Shown here piece by piece: positions 33,814 through 44,816 of a stretch of 64,000 bases of DNA. Positions within the stretch are counted from its first letter, which is position 1. The number at the start of each line of letters is the position of its first letter. The notes beneath the pieces were generated by a model that was not told the DNA's origin, did no database searches, and was given only the letters and a program-made list of their open reading frames with translations. Origin of the DNA: Akebia trifoliata. Taxonomy: Eukaryota; Streptophyta; Magnoliopsida; Ranunculales; Lardizabalaceae. Both the position numbers and the translations under genes were made by a program. The DNA is taken from assembly GCA_017979445.1 (NCBI GenBank), contig CM030706.1:16602967-16666966 (forward strand). Direction: 5' to 3'.

Positions 33814-34440
33814 TTGAATGTCTTACTCTACTTACCCTTGGTGAAAGAGTAATAAGCTAATTTTTTGGAAGTACTATTCTACCTACCCAGGGTGAAAGAG
33901 TAATGAATTAATTTTTTTTTTTGGGAAGTTCGACTTTACCTACTCGGAGTGAAAGAGTAATGAACTAATTGTTTTGGGAGTCCTACTCTACCTGCCCAGG
34001 GTGAAAGAGTAATGAACTAATTATTTTGGGAAGTTCTACTCTACCTACTCGGAGTGAAAGAGTAATGAACTAATTGTTTTGGGAGTCCTACTCTACCTGC
34101 CCAGGGTGAAAGAGTAATGAACTAATTATTTTGGGAAGTTCTACTCTACCTACTCGGAGTGAAAGAGTAATGAACTAATTATTTTGGGAGTCCTACTCTA
34201 CCTGCCCAGGGTGAAGAAGTAATGAACTAATTATTTTGGGAAGTTCTACTCTACCTATTCGGAGTGAAAGAGTAATGAACTAATTTTTTGGGAGTCCTAC
34301 TCTACCTGCTCGGGGTGAAAGAGTAATGAACTAATTTTTTTTTTTTTGGAAGTTCTACTCTACCTACTTGGAGTGAAAGAGTAATGAACTATTTTTCTGG
34401 AAGTCCTACTCTACTTACTCGAGGTGAAAGAGTAATGAAC
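33814..34440 (-). repeat. 53-bp tandem array of T2 (about 12 copies)
   Basis: The plus-strand unit begins TACTCTACCTACTCGGAGTG, continues AAAGAGTAATGAACTAATT and ends TTTTGGGAAGT (about 53 bp). Two subtypes alternate (CTACTCGGAGTG and CTGCCCAGGGTG), making a dimer of about 105 bp in the middle of the array. TACTCT and AGAGTA form an inverted repeat in each unit, with ACTC/GAGT inside it. T1 lacks this array, so it arose in the T2 lineage or was lost from T1. Confidence 0.9.
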
Positions 34441-34467
34441 TATCTGAATAAAATCTGAGCAAAATTG

Positions 34468-34595
34468 GTGGTATCTGGCTGAGCATAATCCGAGGAAGCC
34501 CTCGGTGGCAACTGGCTGAGCATAATCCAAGTTAACCCTCGGCGACAACTGAGCAAAATCCAAGTTAATCCTTGGCGGCAACTGAGCAAAATTGG
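34468..34595 (-). repeat. Four diverged copies of the 34-bp unit in T2
   Basis: Units start CCCTCGGTGGCAACTG, CCCTCGGCGACAACTG and CCTTGGCGGCAACTG with CTGAGCATAATCC or CTGAGCAAAATCC, spaced 37, 37, 34 and about 30 bp. They occupy the same place relative to the flanking 3' UTR as the huge T1 array. They look like the unamplified state of that satellite. Confidence 0.85.
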
Positions 34596-36029
34596 TAGAG
34601 GAATTGATGAATTTTGGGAAAGAATAAATGAACTTGGAGAAGAATGATGAATCTGGAGAAGAAGGAATGCCCTAACTCCTATTTTAGGTGAAAGGGTAAT
34701 GAGTTAATCTCTGGGCGTAACCAAATGTGAGATCAGAAACTCTTCTGTTTGAACCTCAAGGTATTTCAAAATTTTATGAATTTTAACTTCATTTTAACCT
34801 CAAGGGTTTTCAAAAAAATGCTATCAAAAGGGTAACCTTAAATCCGGGGTTCCCATTATCTTTTAGGATTAACATTGACCAGGCTTGAGATTAAGAATGC
34901 GCCTAGTTTGACAGGAAACATTGCACTGGAGATAATTGAATACATAATGCAAAAAAATACTCCTAGTATAAGGGAGAAACCACATATTTAGAGGAAAAAG
35001 AAAATGCCCCTTGTATGAAGGTTTGAAATATTTGATTACCACAAGCGCAATAAAGATCCAACTTTTAATTTTGATTAATTATATTGAAGATTTTGAGTCA
35101 GGCTCAAAGAAATTGGAATAAAATATTTCTTTCTGAAATTCATCATAGAATTTGTTCTTTCTTCCCATTGGTTCGCTTAGGAACATGAAACTCTTCAGAT
35201 CAATCACAGACGAGATACTTGTATCCACTGAGTCTATATTTGGTTCAAACTGGGTATTAAAACTTGATCATTCGGACTTCTGATGTTTCGGCTCGGACTG
35301 CCTTTTCAGTTTCTCAACTCAACGCAGCTTTTCTTTTATTTTTTGGTTGCTCTAAGTTTTGCCTAGATTGCCTTTTCAGGTTTTCAATCTAGCGAGCATG
35401 CTCTAGCTTTTGCCTAGATCGTCTTTTTAGATTTTCAATCTAGCGAGCTTACAATTTTTTCTCTTTTCTTTGCTTTGATTGTTGCCAAGGTCATCCTTTT
35501 AGATTTTCAACCTTGCGAGCTTGTCCTAATTTTTGCCTAAATTGCCCTTTTGGATTTTCAACCTAACAGGTTTCATTTTTTTTTCTTCCATTTTGAACTT
35601 CTAGAGTTACTATCTGATCATGCACAGTACTTAGGAGGACTTTTATGGGTAGGCTTAGGATTGAGTATAAAAAGAAAGGAATTTTGAGGTTCAAAACTCA
35701 AATGCCCCTTGTGTGGCATTTCTTTTTAAATTATTTTCTTTTTCTTTGAATTTTCTTCCCCATTTAGGATGATATTTCTTTTTTCTTTTTTGAATTTTTT
35801 TCTTTTTAGATTTTTTCTTTGTCGGGGAATCTATTTTTTTATTTTGATGTGGTCGGGCCTGAAGTAACTTCTCAGGTTGCCTACGTACCCCAGAATTTTG
35901 GGATCAGACCAAAATGTAGTTCGAATTTTTTCCTCCCCTGGGTTAGGTGATTGGGCTGAGGAATTTTTACTTTATTTTTTTGAAAAAATGTTGCAAAGGG
36001 CTGAGAAAGGAGATATTATACTTTTGAAC
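34596..36029 (-). other. T2 3' UTR between repeats and integrase
   Basis: Collinear with T1 18576-20021, including the diverged 55-60-bp units at about 35340-35580 and the GCCTACGTACCCCAGAATTT block at about 35880. No coding similarity. Confidence 0.7.
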
Positions 36030-36770
36030 TGAGTAATAGGAAATTGATTCGATCAAAGATGGCCTCCTTAAATGTAATACATTTGATCTGGTCAAGGTTG
36101 GTTGGTTCTGGTAATTCGATTCCATCATGATCTTGAAGTCTGACATTTTTTCCGGGTAATATTTCTTTGATGATGAACGATCCACCCCAATTTGGTTTGA
36201 ACTTCTCTCTAGGGTCAAAGATAAGTACCCGATTTTCTTTGAGTACGAAATCCCCGACTTGTAAGTGACGGGCCTTGATCTTTTTGTCAAACGCACGGGT
36301 GATTCTTCTTTGATAAACTTGTAAGTGGTACAAAGCTCTTAGTCATTTTTCTCCGATCAAGTTTAATTCTTTATACTATTGACTAACCCAATCTATTTCT
36401 AACAATTGACTTTCCTTGAAGGCCTTGAGATACGGGATTTCCATTTCAACTAATAAGATTGCTTCCATATCATATACTAGAAAGTAGGGAATAGCTCTAG
36501 TGGAAGACTGTATTGAAGTATGATGTGCCCCTAGTGTGAATGGTAACTTCTCTAACTAATCTTAGTGTGATTGACACATTTCCTTGATGATTGTTTTGAG
36601 ATATTTTATTGGCTGCTTCAACCTTTCCATTAATCTGAGGACGGTAGAGAGATAATGTGATGTCGAATCTGGAACTTTGAACACAGAATGATAACCTAAG
36701 CTTTGATATATGACCCATTATCAGAGATCAATACTGCTTCAACTATTTCATTAATCTGAGAAAGGTAAAC
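36030..36770 (-). pseudogene. Tat/Ogre-type integrase remnant of T2
   Basis: Read from 36770 down: an ISDNG-type motif near 36715-36735, then LYRPQINGKVEAANK with the catalytic glutamate (about 36600-36650). The C-terminal part reads MYHLQVYQRRITRAFDKKIK, then LQVGDFVLKENRVLIFDP and REKFKPNWGGSFIIKEI, ending near 36070-36030. This is the same stretch as in T1 and better preserved in the C-terminal 105 codons. A second, short copy of the QIN-VEA region appears at about 36732-36765, suggesting a small duplication at the pol deletion join. Confidence 0.8.
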
Positions 36771-37160
36771 TATTCTGGGAGCTCTACCATTTTGAGAAGA
36801 GTAGCACTAATACATTTTGTAACATCTTCCTTGATTTCATTTTCTCAAGCCAGTATCTATTTTATGTCGGACAACACCCAAGCTTGCACTTAACATATCC
36901 TCATAGGCCCACACGAACAAGTCTTTTGAAATTTCTGAAAAAATTCAATATCCCCTTGTGTTCCTCTAGGGATAGGATGGTTTCTATTTGAATTTCTTTA
37001 GGCATTATTTTCTGTTCCGAGGTCAATGACCTTTGCTTTCTTGATTAAAAGTTGAGCCCGACTCTTATCTTCCTTGTTCAGGAGAGAAATCTATCAGATT
37101 ATTAGTTAATTCGTTAATGCGCTCGAGGTATTCAAAAATTTTCTTTATCCAATCAAATTC
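36771..37160 (-). pseudogene. PR-RT linker and RT start remnant of T2
   Basis: The minus strand reads DLFVWAYEDML, then GVVRHKIDTG and EIKEDVTKCISATLLKMVEL. This matches the Tat-type RT entry (KDLFAWSYxDMPG ... EIKEEVTKCI). The rest of RT and all of RNase H are missing before the integrase motif. Upstream (36930-37160) linker-like coding is full of stops. The deletion resembles that in T1. Confidence 0.65.
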
Positions 37161-39527
37161 AGAAGGGGCGATAGACACCTTTATGACTCGACAAACTAAG
37201 TCGACTCAACAGAAAAAAAGAGTCGACTCGAATAGAAGACATGACCTTGCTAAAAAAAAGGACTCGAGCTAACCCAAATGACTCATGAAAACTCAAGACT
37301 ACCCACAACGGGCTTGATTAGGACTGAGGGCTGAGACATTGCTAACAACCGACATGACTGAGGCACTGTGATCTTCAAAGAACAACTGGGCGATGTTGAA
37401 AAATTTTGAGGTCATTTCTGACTGTTGACTTGATATTGACGTTTACTCTAACTGACCGGGTTTACAACCCTAGATAGATGATGGACGATTCAACTTAGAT
37501 ACAATGATAACCTAGTAACCCCATCAAATGTGTATTATCAATTCCAGTGTTACCCCCTTGATAATATTTTAAATGAACCCTGAGATTTTATTGAATTATG
37601 TACATCAATCCATTAAACAATTCACCAATAAAAGGAAAATAATTTTATTGCACTCTTGAAAATTATTAAAAAAATAATGTTTTTATTGAATAATAATTTT
37701 CACAAACATATTTCAATAATTTTTCATGCAAAAATAGATCTTTTGTAAATCATTTTTTTCTTTGAAAAATATTTTTCTTCCTTTTCTTTTTTTTGGAAAA
37801 CATTTTCTTTTAGAAAACTTTTTTGGCAAAGTATTTCCTTTTGAAAGATCTTATTCTTCTGGAAAATATTTTACTTTTGGAAATCATTTCTCTTCTGAAA
37901 AATATTTTTCTTCTTTTAAAATAGGTTAAAAAATCCAAATTAGAAAAAAGTTGGAATTTCATTTTGATTCAAATGGCTCGGCTCATAATGATCGTTGGAT
38001 TAAGATGGACTGGGTCAACTTTAAAATTGATTTTTTATTGGGTTGGTGTACCCAGTGATACTGTAATTTTAAATCAGGTTAAACAACAAAAAATTTATCC
38101 TTGAAGACAAAGCCGCACATTCCTAATCTCATAATTCACATACATTCATCATTCACAAGGTCTCATTCAATAAACAACCCAGGAACACCCACGATAAGTT
38201 CGAGTCGTGACCTACAGGGGAGGCTTCTAGACTCTAAGCTTACTATATGCAATACATTTTTATCTAGCCACCCTTGCCCAACTACACCTATATACCAGAC
38301 GGTACGTGGTGACTTGGTTTGATATACTGTATAGGTGATAATCTAAAACTTCAACTCACTTCTCTGAAGTCAAAAACAGCCAGTTTGATCCCCAGTTGAG
38401 AGGTGGTGCACGATGCTGAGCAAGGGCCCACTTAAATACCTCTCGTCTAGAATAGACGTAGTCTATCCCCCTCGTACAGTAGGGTACAGCGGGGCAGGAT
38501 CTCGCTTAGGCACTGGTTTTGACCAAAAAGTGCAATTGATGTACTTGGATTATCTTTTATATACCTATGGGTACGAGTCAAGAGTTGTAGCTTTCATAAA
38601 TGGTTTGGCATCCCACGAGGGGACCGACCACGTACTAGTACTACGTTGGCAAACGGGACATGTGACTATGTGGCTTACAATAGGTCAAAGGCTCGGGTCG
38701 CTCCTGCCTGGGTGCATCGATATACCTTTCAGAGTCACCTGATCAGATGGTATTGATGCCCCAGTTTGATATACCCTAAGGTACGTGACTGAAGTTGTGG
38801 TTTTCATGAATGACGTCGCATCTCCTAAGAGACGGGTCACGCACTAGTGCCACGTTGGCTATATGGGATGTGCAAACGTGCATTTGGTGTGTGCAAAACA
38901 GGGTAGGGTGTGCCTGAGCCTTTTCAAACAAATGGGCCAATGGGCCAGATCAAATCGATCATTATAACATGAATCATATGAATATTTAATCAAAACATTC
39001 AAAATACATAACGTTAATATTAAGATCAAGGCATAACAATCGATGAATATAATAAAGAATAATCGATCAGATTTAATATTGAAACAAGCACAAGAACCAA
39101 AAGGACTCTTTTTTTTTTCTTTTTTTTTAATTTTGAATTTATGACTAAACAAGTTTCTTAATGAGAACTTAGGTTATCTCGACTAACCCATTAAGATTTC
39201 AAAATTGCTAAGGTTAATTAGGTCCCGTGGTTCATCATGTCCAATCCAATGTCACAACCTTATAGATTTTGATGGAAAAATTGGGATCCTAAAACAAAAT
39301 TCACATTAATTTTTTTTTGCTTTGATCCAAGGTTTTTGAAAATGAGCGATTACGGAATCCCAAATCTAAAATTAAAAATCAAAATAAAAATTAAAAATTT
39401 TCTTTTGAAAGTTCTACAAATTTCGGCTTCCACAAGCCTATGACATTGGATGGTGATTTTGAGTGGCACATGGTGAACTCAACTACCTTTAATAAATATA
39501 AAATATTATCAAGTTAGTGAGATTAAC
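37161..39527 (-). other. T2 leader, pol-proximal part
   Basis: Non-coding leader collinear with T1. It includes the GGAAAA-type repeats (37780-37920) and the conserved block 38285-38880 with an ORF of 109 codons at 38413-38742 on the plus strand. The last about 350 bp (39170-39527) are A-rich and interrupted by the nested LTR. Confidence 0.65.
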
Positions 39528-40213
39528 TGTCACGCCCCGAAATCCCAACACGAATCCCTATGATTCATCAGTCAGAATCTCGAGGTGTGAGGTAATCAAT
39601 CACACAATCTGACAGAACATTCATAAATAATAATACTTATGAAAAGAAAATATACGCAGCGGAATAAACATTTAACTAACATCTATACGAGAGTCTAGAG
39701 TAAACAGAAGAAATCGACAAACACTGATATAAGTCAAGATCTTTAATCTCATAATTCATCAGGTTACAAAAATTTCTAAACTACCATGTTTCTTATCTAC
39801 AACCAAAAACCGCTAAAATCCTCTACTAGTCCTCAAAGACATGGCGGCGGCAAGACATCAATCGTATCAGAGCACGCTGTCACGCCCCGAAATCCCAACA
39901 CGAATCCCTATGATTCATCGGTTAGAATCTTGAGGTGTGAGGTAATCAATCACACAATCTGACAGAACATTCATAAATAATAATACTTATGAAAAGAAAA
40001 TATACGCAGCGGAATAAACATTTAACTAACATCTATACGAGAGTCTAGAGTAAACAGAAGAAATTGACAAACACTGATATAAGTCAAGATCTTTAATCTC
40101 ATAATTCATCAGGTTACAAAAATTTCTAAACTACCATGTTTCTTATCTACAACCAAAAACCGCTAAGATCCTCTACTACTCCTCAAAGACATGGCGGCGG
40201 CAAGACATCAATC
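39528..40213 (-). repeat. Tandem duplication of the LTR terminus (335 bp, period 350)
   Basis: TGTCACGCCCCGAAATCCC begins at 39528 and again at 39878. The two copies run in parallel to CAAGACATCAATC with only a handful of differences (for example CAGTCAGAATCTCGAG versus CGGTTAGAATCTTGAG). A 14-bp spacer, GTATCAGAGCACGC (39864-39877), separates them. Confidence 0.92.
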
Positions 40214-42319
40214 TGATCCTCCTCGAGGACCTCCTCAAAAGATTCCTCAAAGAACGGTTCTTCAAAAGTTGAATAATCTGAAAGGGGAAGGATAGGGTGA
40301 GTAACAGGGGAATGCTACTCAGCAGGATGAACGCCGTTCTAACAACGAGTCATACTTGCATAAGTAATCAGTTGAACAGTTAAATAATCTAAGTTTTTCA
40401 TAATGTAACATACGATAAATGTCTAAGCATATTCAATAAACAGTTAAATAATTTCAACCTATCATTTCTATCATTTAAAGTAACATATGCATCTTTTAAA
40501 TGAAAACATCTATCAATCATTACAAAATAAGAAAAAGATACATAATAAGAACACGGCGGTGTAATCGATAAGAGAGCAGAGGAACACGCCGATATAACCG
40601 CCTCGGCTATGGCAATACGATATTTCAAACTTAACCTCCGATGTGGAATCCCATCGTTATAATCTGATTTTGTGGCCGGTCTAGCATACCACGGTTGGAT
40701 GACCATTTATCCGGCTCAGACTGGTCGTTGACCAAGAACCCAATACTGAGTTCAACTAACGGTGAGGTCGACCGTTTGACGACTACAGACTAATAGTGAT
40801 CACTAACTAGCCCAGCAACGCGTCACTCTTTATGGGTTTTCTACAAACCTTTACTGGTAAACAAAATAATTTATTTTGTATATAATATATCATTTTTTTT
40901 AATCGAAAATACAAACAAAGTCTGGTAGTGCCTTCCAGTGACAATTATCTGTCATTTCCATCCATCAACCATCTCATCCCTCTATCTATCTATCATGTTT
41001 TACGTGGCATGGCCACTACGTAGAACTAGAGGCACTGTCCCATCAATCAGTCGAGAACATACGTTCTCTCTATCCATCCATCAATTAAATCAATTAATCA
41101 ATCATCTAATTTCTTACATATCTATTAAAGTAATTTTTCCTTTAAAATAATTCGAAATCCATAAAGCATCAACCAATTCCATTCGATGGTTTTGGTTGAG
41201 TCGAGAGACTCGAAAACAAAGATAAAACCATAAGACATAAAAGCTAGAAATCTATGAAAATTTAACTAAGTGTTGAAAAAATGATTTTTCAAAGTCGAAA
41301 TTGAAAACGAACTATTTATTTATTTATTAAAGAACTTAAAGTAATACTTAATTATTTTTAATGAAATAACAGTAGGAAATGGGTATACATACTATATGGA
41401 AGCAACACAAAAAAAATTAGAACCAAACTCAACATTCAGATACTTTTCCGAATTGCTGATTTTTCGTCGAAACTCGACCAAAATCGATCCAAATATCATA
41501 TTAACTCTAAAATGATTATATTACATCAAATGAACTAAATTCAATCATAAATAAGTATGCAAACATGATTCAAATTGTTCAAATATGTATAAACTTAATG
41601 AAACAATCGATTTATCAACAATCATATGGATTTTCTATGAAATTATCGCATAACTAGAAGGTAGAAGGGAAGGCAACCTACTTTAAGCTATTTTCAACGG
41701 TTGAACGGAGTTTAAAATTGCCTCCGACCAATTTCCAAATTTTTCTTCCAGCGAAAATCGGATTTCTTTGCGTCCACGCGTAACCCTCGACGAGAGGAAC
41801 AACTTTCCTTCTTGCGCCTAACTCGGATCGTTCTCGTTTAGTGTAGATCTAAGTTTCAAATATTGAAGGAAAATGGTTGAGATTTGTTTGGAGAGAAGAA
41901 TAAGAAAAATCTGATTTTTCTAATAGAATTTAGATATTTATATCACTTAAGTTGGGACATACTTGTCATTTTGGGAATTATTTTTTCCGAATGCCGAATT
42001 GGACAAACTTATACTCTATTTCGGGTAATTTTTCGACACGAATCTAATGGTATGATCGGTTTCCTCAAATTACATCTCTAAGGTGTTGTTTACTTATTGG
42101 AAAAGTATCTAATGCGAAACTCGAGGATTTGATAATTTTTTCAATCGACTTCAGATTTCGGCGTGCTTATAGGCTAAAGTATATTTTTCGATCCTTATAA
42201 ATCTATTGGTAAAGTTAATTTTCCTCAAATATTAATAATTAATAATCTATACTTTTAAATCAATGCACGGATCTAAAATTCTTTCCTTGAGATACATTTT
42301 AGGATTTCAAGTCATTACA
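39528..42319 (-). mobile_element. Nested solo LTR, Tekay-like, inside the T2 leader
   Basis: On the minus strand it starts TGTAATGACTTGAAATCC at 42319 and ends TTTCGGGGCGTGACA at 39528 (about 2.79 kb). It has no internal region on either side. The flanks TTAAC (39523-39527) and TCAAC (42320-42324) are a near-perfect 5-bp duplication. Distant similarity to the H LTR is seen in the GAGCCGGATAAATGGTCA and GGTGAGTAACA segments. Its terminal 335 bp are duplicated in tandem (separate entry). Short ORFs inside (40398-40706, 40938-41150 and 41884-42081) have no recognisable product. Confidence 0.78.
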
Positions 42320-42543
42320 TCAACCTTGCTTGAAGGCCATCACATTTGAAGTCAGACAACTTTTCCTAGCAATTAAGAAAAGTGATTTTGTCGTTTGGGG
42401 TGAGATCCACATTGAAAACTAAGAGATAATGTAAAGAAGTGTCTAGTACCATAACCTTGTTTTTTTTAAAAGCTAAGATATGTAATTCCATAAAAAATGT
42501 GGGTCCCACCCAAATTTTGTCACAAACAATGCTTCAACCTATT

Positions 42544-42595
<52 letters not shown>

Positions 42596-42920
42596 ATTGT
42601 GTTGCTGTACAATACAACACCCAAAACTCTTGTTTTTATTTTTTTATTTTTTTTTAATATATGCTGCCAGCACACAACATGCTGCCAACACCTCAGTGTT
42701 TTATGTTTTTTTTTTTAAAAAAATAATAAAAATTAAAATTAAAAAAAAACTAACCAACTGTTTGCAACCAAAAGTAAGTTGCCTTTGATCCTCTTTTGGC
42801 CTTCACAGAACCTCTGATTTTGAAGAGAATATGAGAGAGGCTGATTTTCATGTTATCTAGCAAAGATCCATCGGTGAAGAAATCGGAGCTTGTCCTACTG
42901 TTTCTATGTATCGTATTTTC
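42320..42920 (-). other. T2 leader segment with microsatellites
   Basis: Leader sequence containing an (ATT)n-(AT)n run at 42540-42592 and A/T homopolymers at 42640-42750. The overlapping short ORFs (42439-42788) are products of these tracts. No gene is supported. Confidence 0.7.
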
Positions 42921-44035
42921 TCATTTCAGATAGCTAAAGGACCAGATTGGGTTTATGAGATGATTGGTGTCGTTGCCAATACCTGATTTGTTACGGTCCA
43001 GCGACGTAGAAACATTAAATACGTCATTCGGGGAATTGGAATCAATCTCAATATTGGCCCCAATAATCTCTAGAAGATCACCATTCGATTGATCTGAACA
43101 AAGTATTTCATTCAAAGAGGACAATGAGCACTGCCTGACTAGCGATGACCTACGCGACTCGACTTCATTAGAGGTAATGCCAGCCACAGCAGATGAATGA
43201 ACAATGGAATCAGATCCGCCGGATTCAAAACTCACAATCCTTGAAACGGGACTCTGAATATTCTGTCTAATTTTTGCAGTGAACCAACCATTCTTATTAT
43301 CCCGAGAACCAATCCACAACCCATGAACAAAGTTACTATTGTATGATTCTTGATTTCTCAAACTCATGCTCGTTTTCCTACAATTGTAAAGAGATTTATC
43401 GCTGTACGAAAGACCAGCTTGATTCATGGAGCTCAAGAGATGATCATTCGTCAAAGTAAATTTATCTAGACAGCAATCGTGCAATACTGCTTTGGAATCA
43501 CAAGCAGCTATTGGTGTCTTCTGAAATGGACTGGCAACAGAAAATGTGCGAGAAGTGCTCGAACAAAAGATAAGTTCCTCCTTCACTGATTTATTAAGTG
43601 AAAATCTGATTTCACAGCAAAAATTTTACGTGCCTTAAGAATAAATTTACGCCCCTAGAATTCCCAAACAACTTTCTAGAGAGTTTTATAACTGAGAAAA
43701 ACAATGGCATTTGACCCTCTCAAAGAAAACAATTCAACTCCTCCATTATACAGACCAACTCCTATTACATCAATCCTCAAGTTATCCATAACAAGATCTT
43801 GGTGCCATGAACGAAAGATGGAACTGATCCATCACCCACATCGACTCCATTGGATTTTCTAGAAACAGAGGTCGAATCGAGCTTTATGTTAGGATTACGA
43901 GCACAGATTGTGAAATTGAGATACGAATTGAGGTGAGGGGAAGAAGAGAGACAGTAGGAGAGAGAGAGAAAGAGAGAGAGAGATAGAGAGAGAATTCCTT
44001 AGTCTCTGTTAAAGACGATGGATTTAGGTGTGGAA
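42921..44035 (-). pseudogene. Captured host-gene 5' end (unknown protein) inside T2
   Basis: On the minus strand a 221-codon ORF (43586 to 42921) has balanced, Ser-rich protein-like composition, unlike anything else in the window. It starts MKEELIFCSSTSRTFSVASP and contains IVSFESGGSDSIVHSSAVAG and SLVRQCSLSSLNEILCSDQS. I do not recognise the family; no membrane segment is evident. Upstream, 43590-44035 looks like a plant 5' UTR with a CT-rich microsatellite (about 43955-43990) and possible intron splice sites. The ORF is in the same orientation as T2 and bounded by T2 leader, so it looks like a transduced gene piece: 5' UTR plus first coding exon(s). A cellular gene at an old insertion site is ruled out by the intact T2 ends and TSD. 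Confidence 0.6.
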
Positions 44036-44797
44036 CCTTTTAAGAAGATGATGGTGGGAAAAGAAAAAAAATAAAAATTACGCATGACACACCACCCATA
44101 TCAGCACGTTGTTGCTGTTAAGGAGGTGTGAAAGAAAAAAAAAACAGAAGAACTAATAAAAACTTTAATTCGTGCCCCCAACTAAACCTTGTTGTTAACA
44201 GAACTTAAAATTTTTTTTGTTATTTTTTCAATTTTCCTCCTTGTTGTCAAAGGGGCAGAACGCCTAATCATAGAAAAACTTTAAAAAAAAAAAAAAAAAA
44301 AATTAACCAAACAATTTAATATATAAAAAAAAAATTAAAAGACTAAAAAAAATTGCTTGCACATACCTAAAAAAATATCTTTTTTTTTTTAAATAATAAA
44401 AATCAATAATAACACGGCTAAATAATAGATCCATACGTGTTTTTTTTTTTTTAAATCGAATAATGAATAATAACTTAGAAAGAAAAAAAAAATAAAAAAG
44501 TTTAATTATCCCCATGATCTATTAACCATTATCCTTACTAAAATTGTGTATCAAAATTTTGCATCATCTAGGGCCATTCCGAATGGTCCTTTATTCAACC
44601 ATAAAAAATGGGCTAAACACAATATTCAACATAATGATCATTAATAGAGCCACGAGAGGGATAAACCATAAAAATAAACAGATAAACTAAAACAATAAAT
44701 AAAATAAAAAAACAAACAACAAAACATAAAAAAAATGAAAAGGTCTCTTCTAGCAATGCTTCCCATACTTGGGGCTTTTCAAGTCTGATCCTCAAGG
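44036..44797 (-). other. T2 leader, PBS-proximal part
   Basis: A/T-rich DNA with homopolymer runs of A or T (44281-44300, 44371-44390 and 44441-44455), then the family sequence CCCATACTTGGGGCTTTTCA next to the PBS. No gene. Confidence 0.65.
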
Positions 44798-44815
44798 TCC
44801 CCAGTGGAGTCGCCA
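44798..44815 (-). promoter_or_regulatory. Primer binding site of T2 (tRNA-Arg type)
   Basis: The minus strand reads TGGCGACTCCACTGGGGA, one base after the 5' LTR end. It is the presumed priming site for minus-strand synthesis by a tRNA-Arg. Confidence 0.75.
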
Positions 44816-44816
44816 C

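Noticed and set aside
42439..42788. Overlapping ORFs rich in I/Y and F
   Set aside because: They arise from (ATT)n/(AT)n and poly-T tracts.
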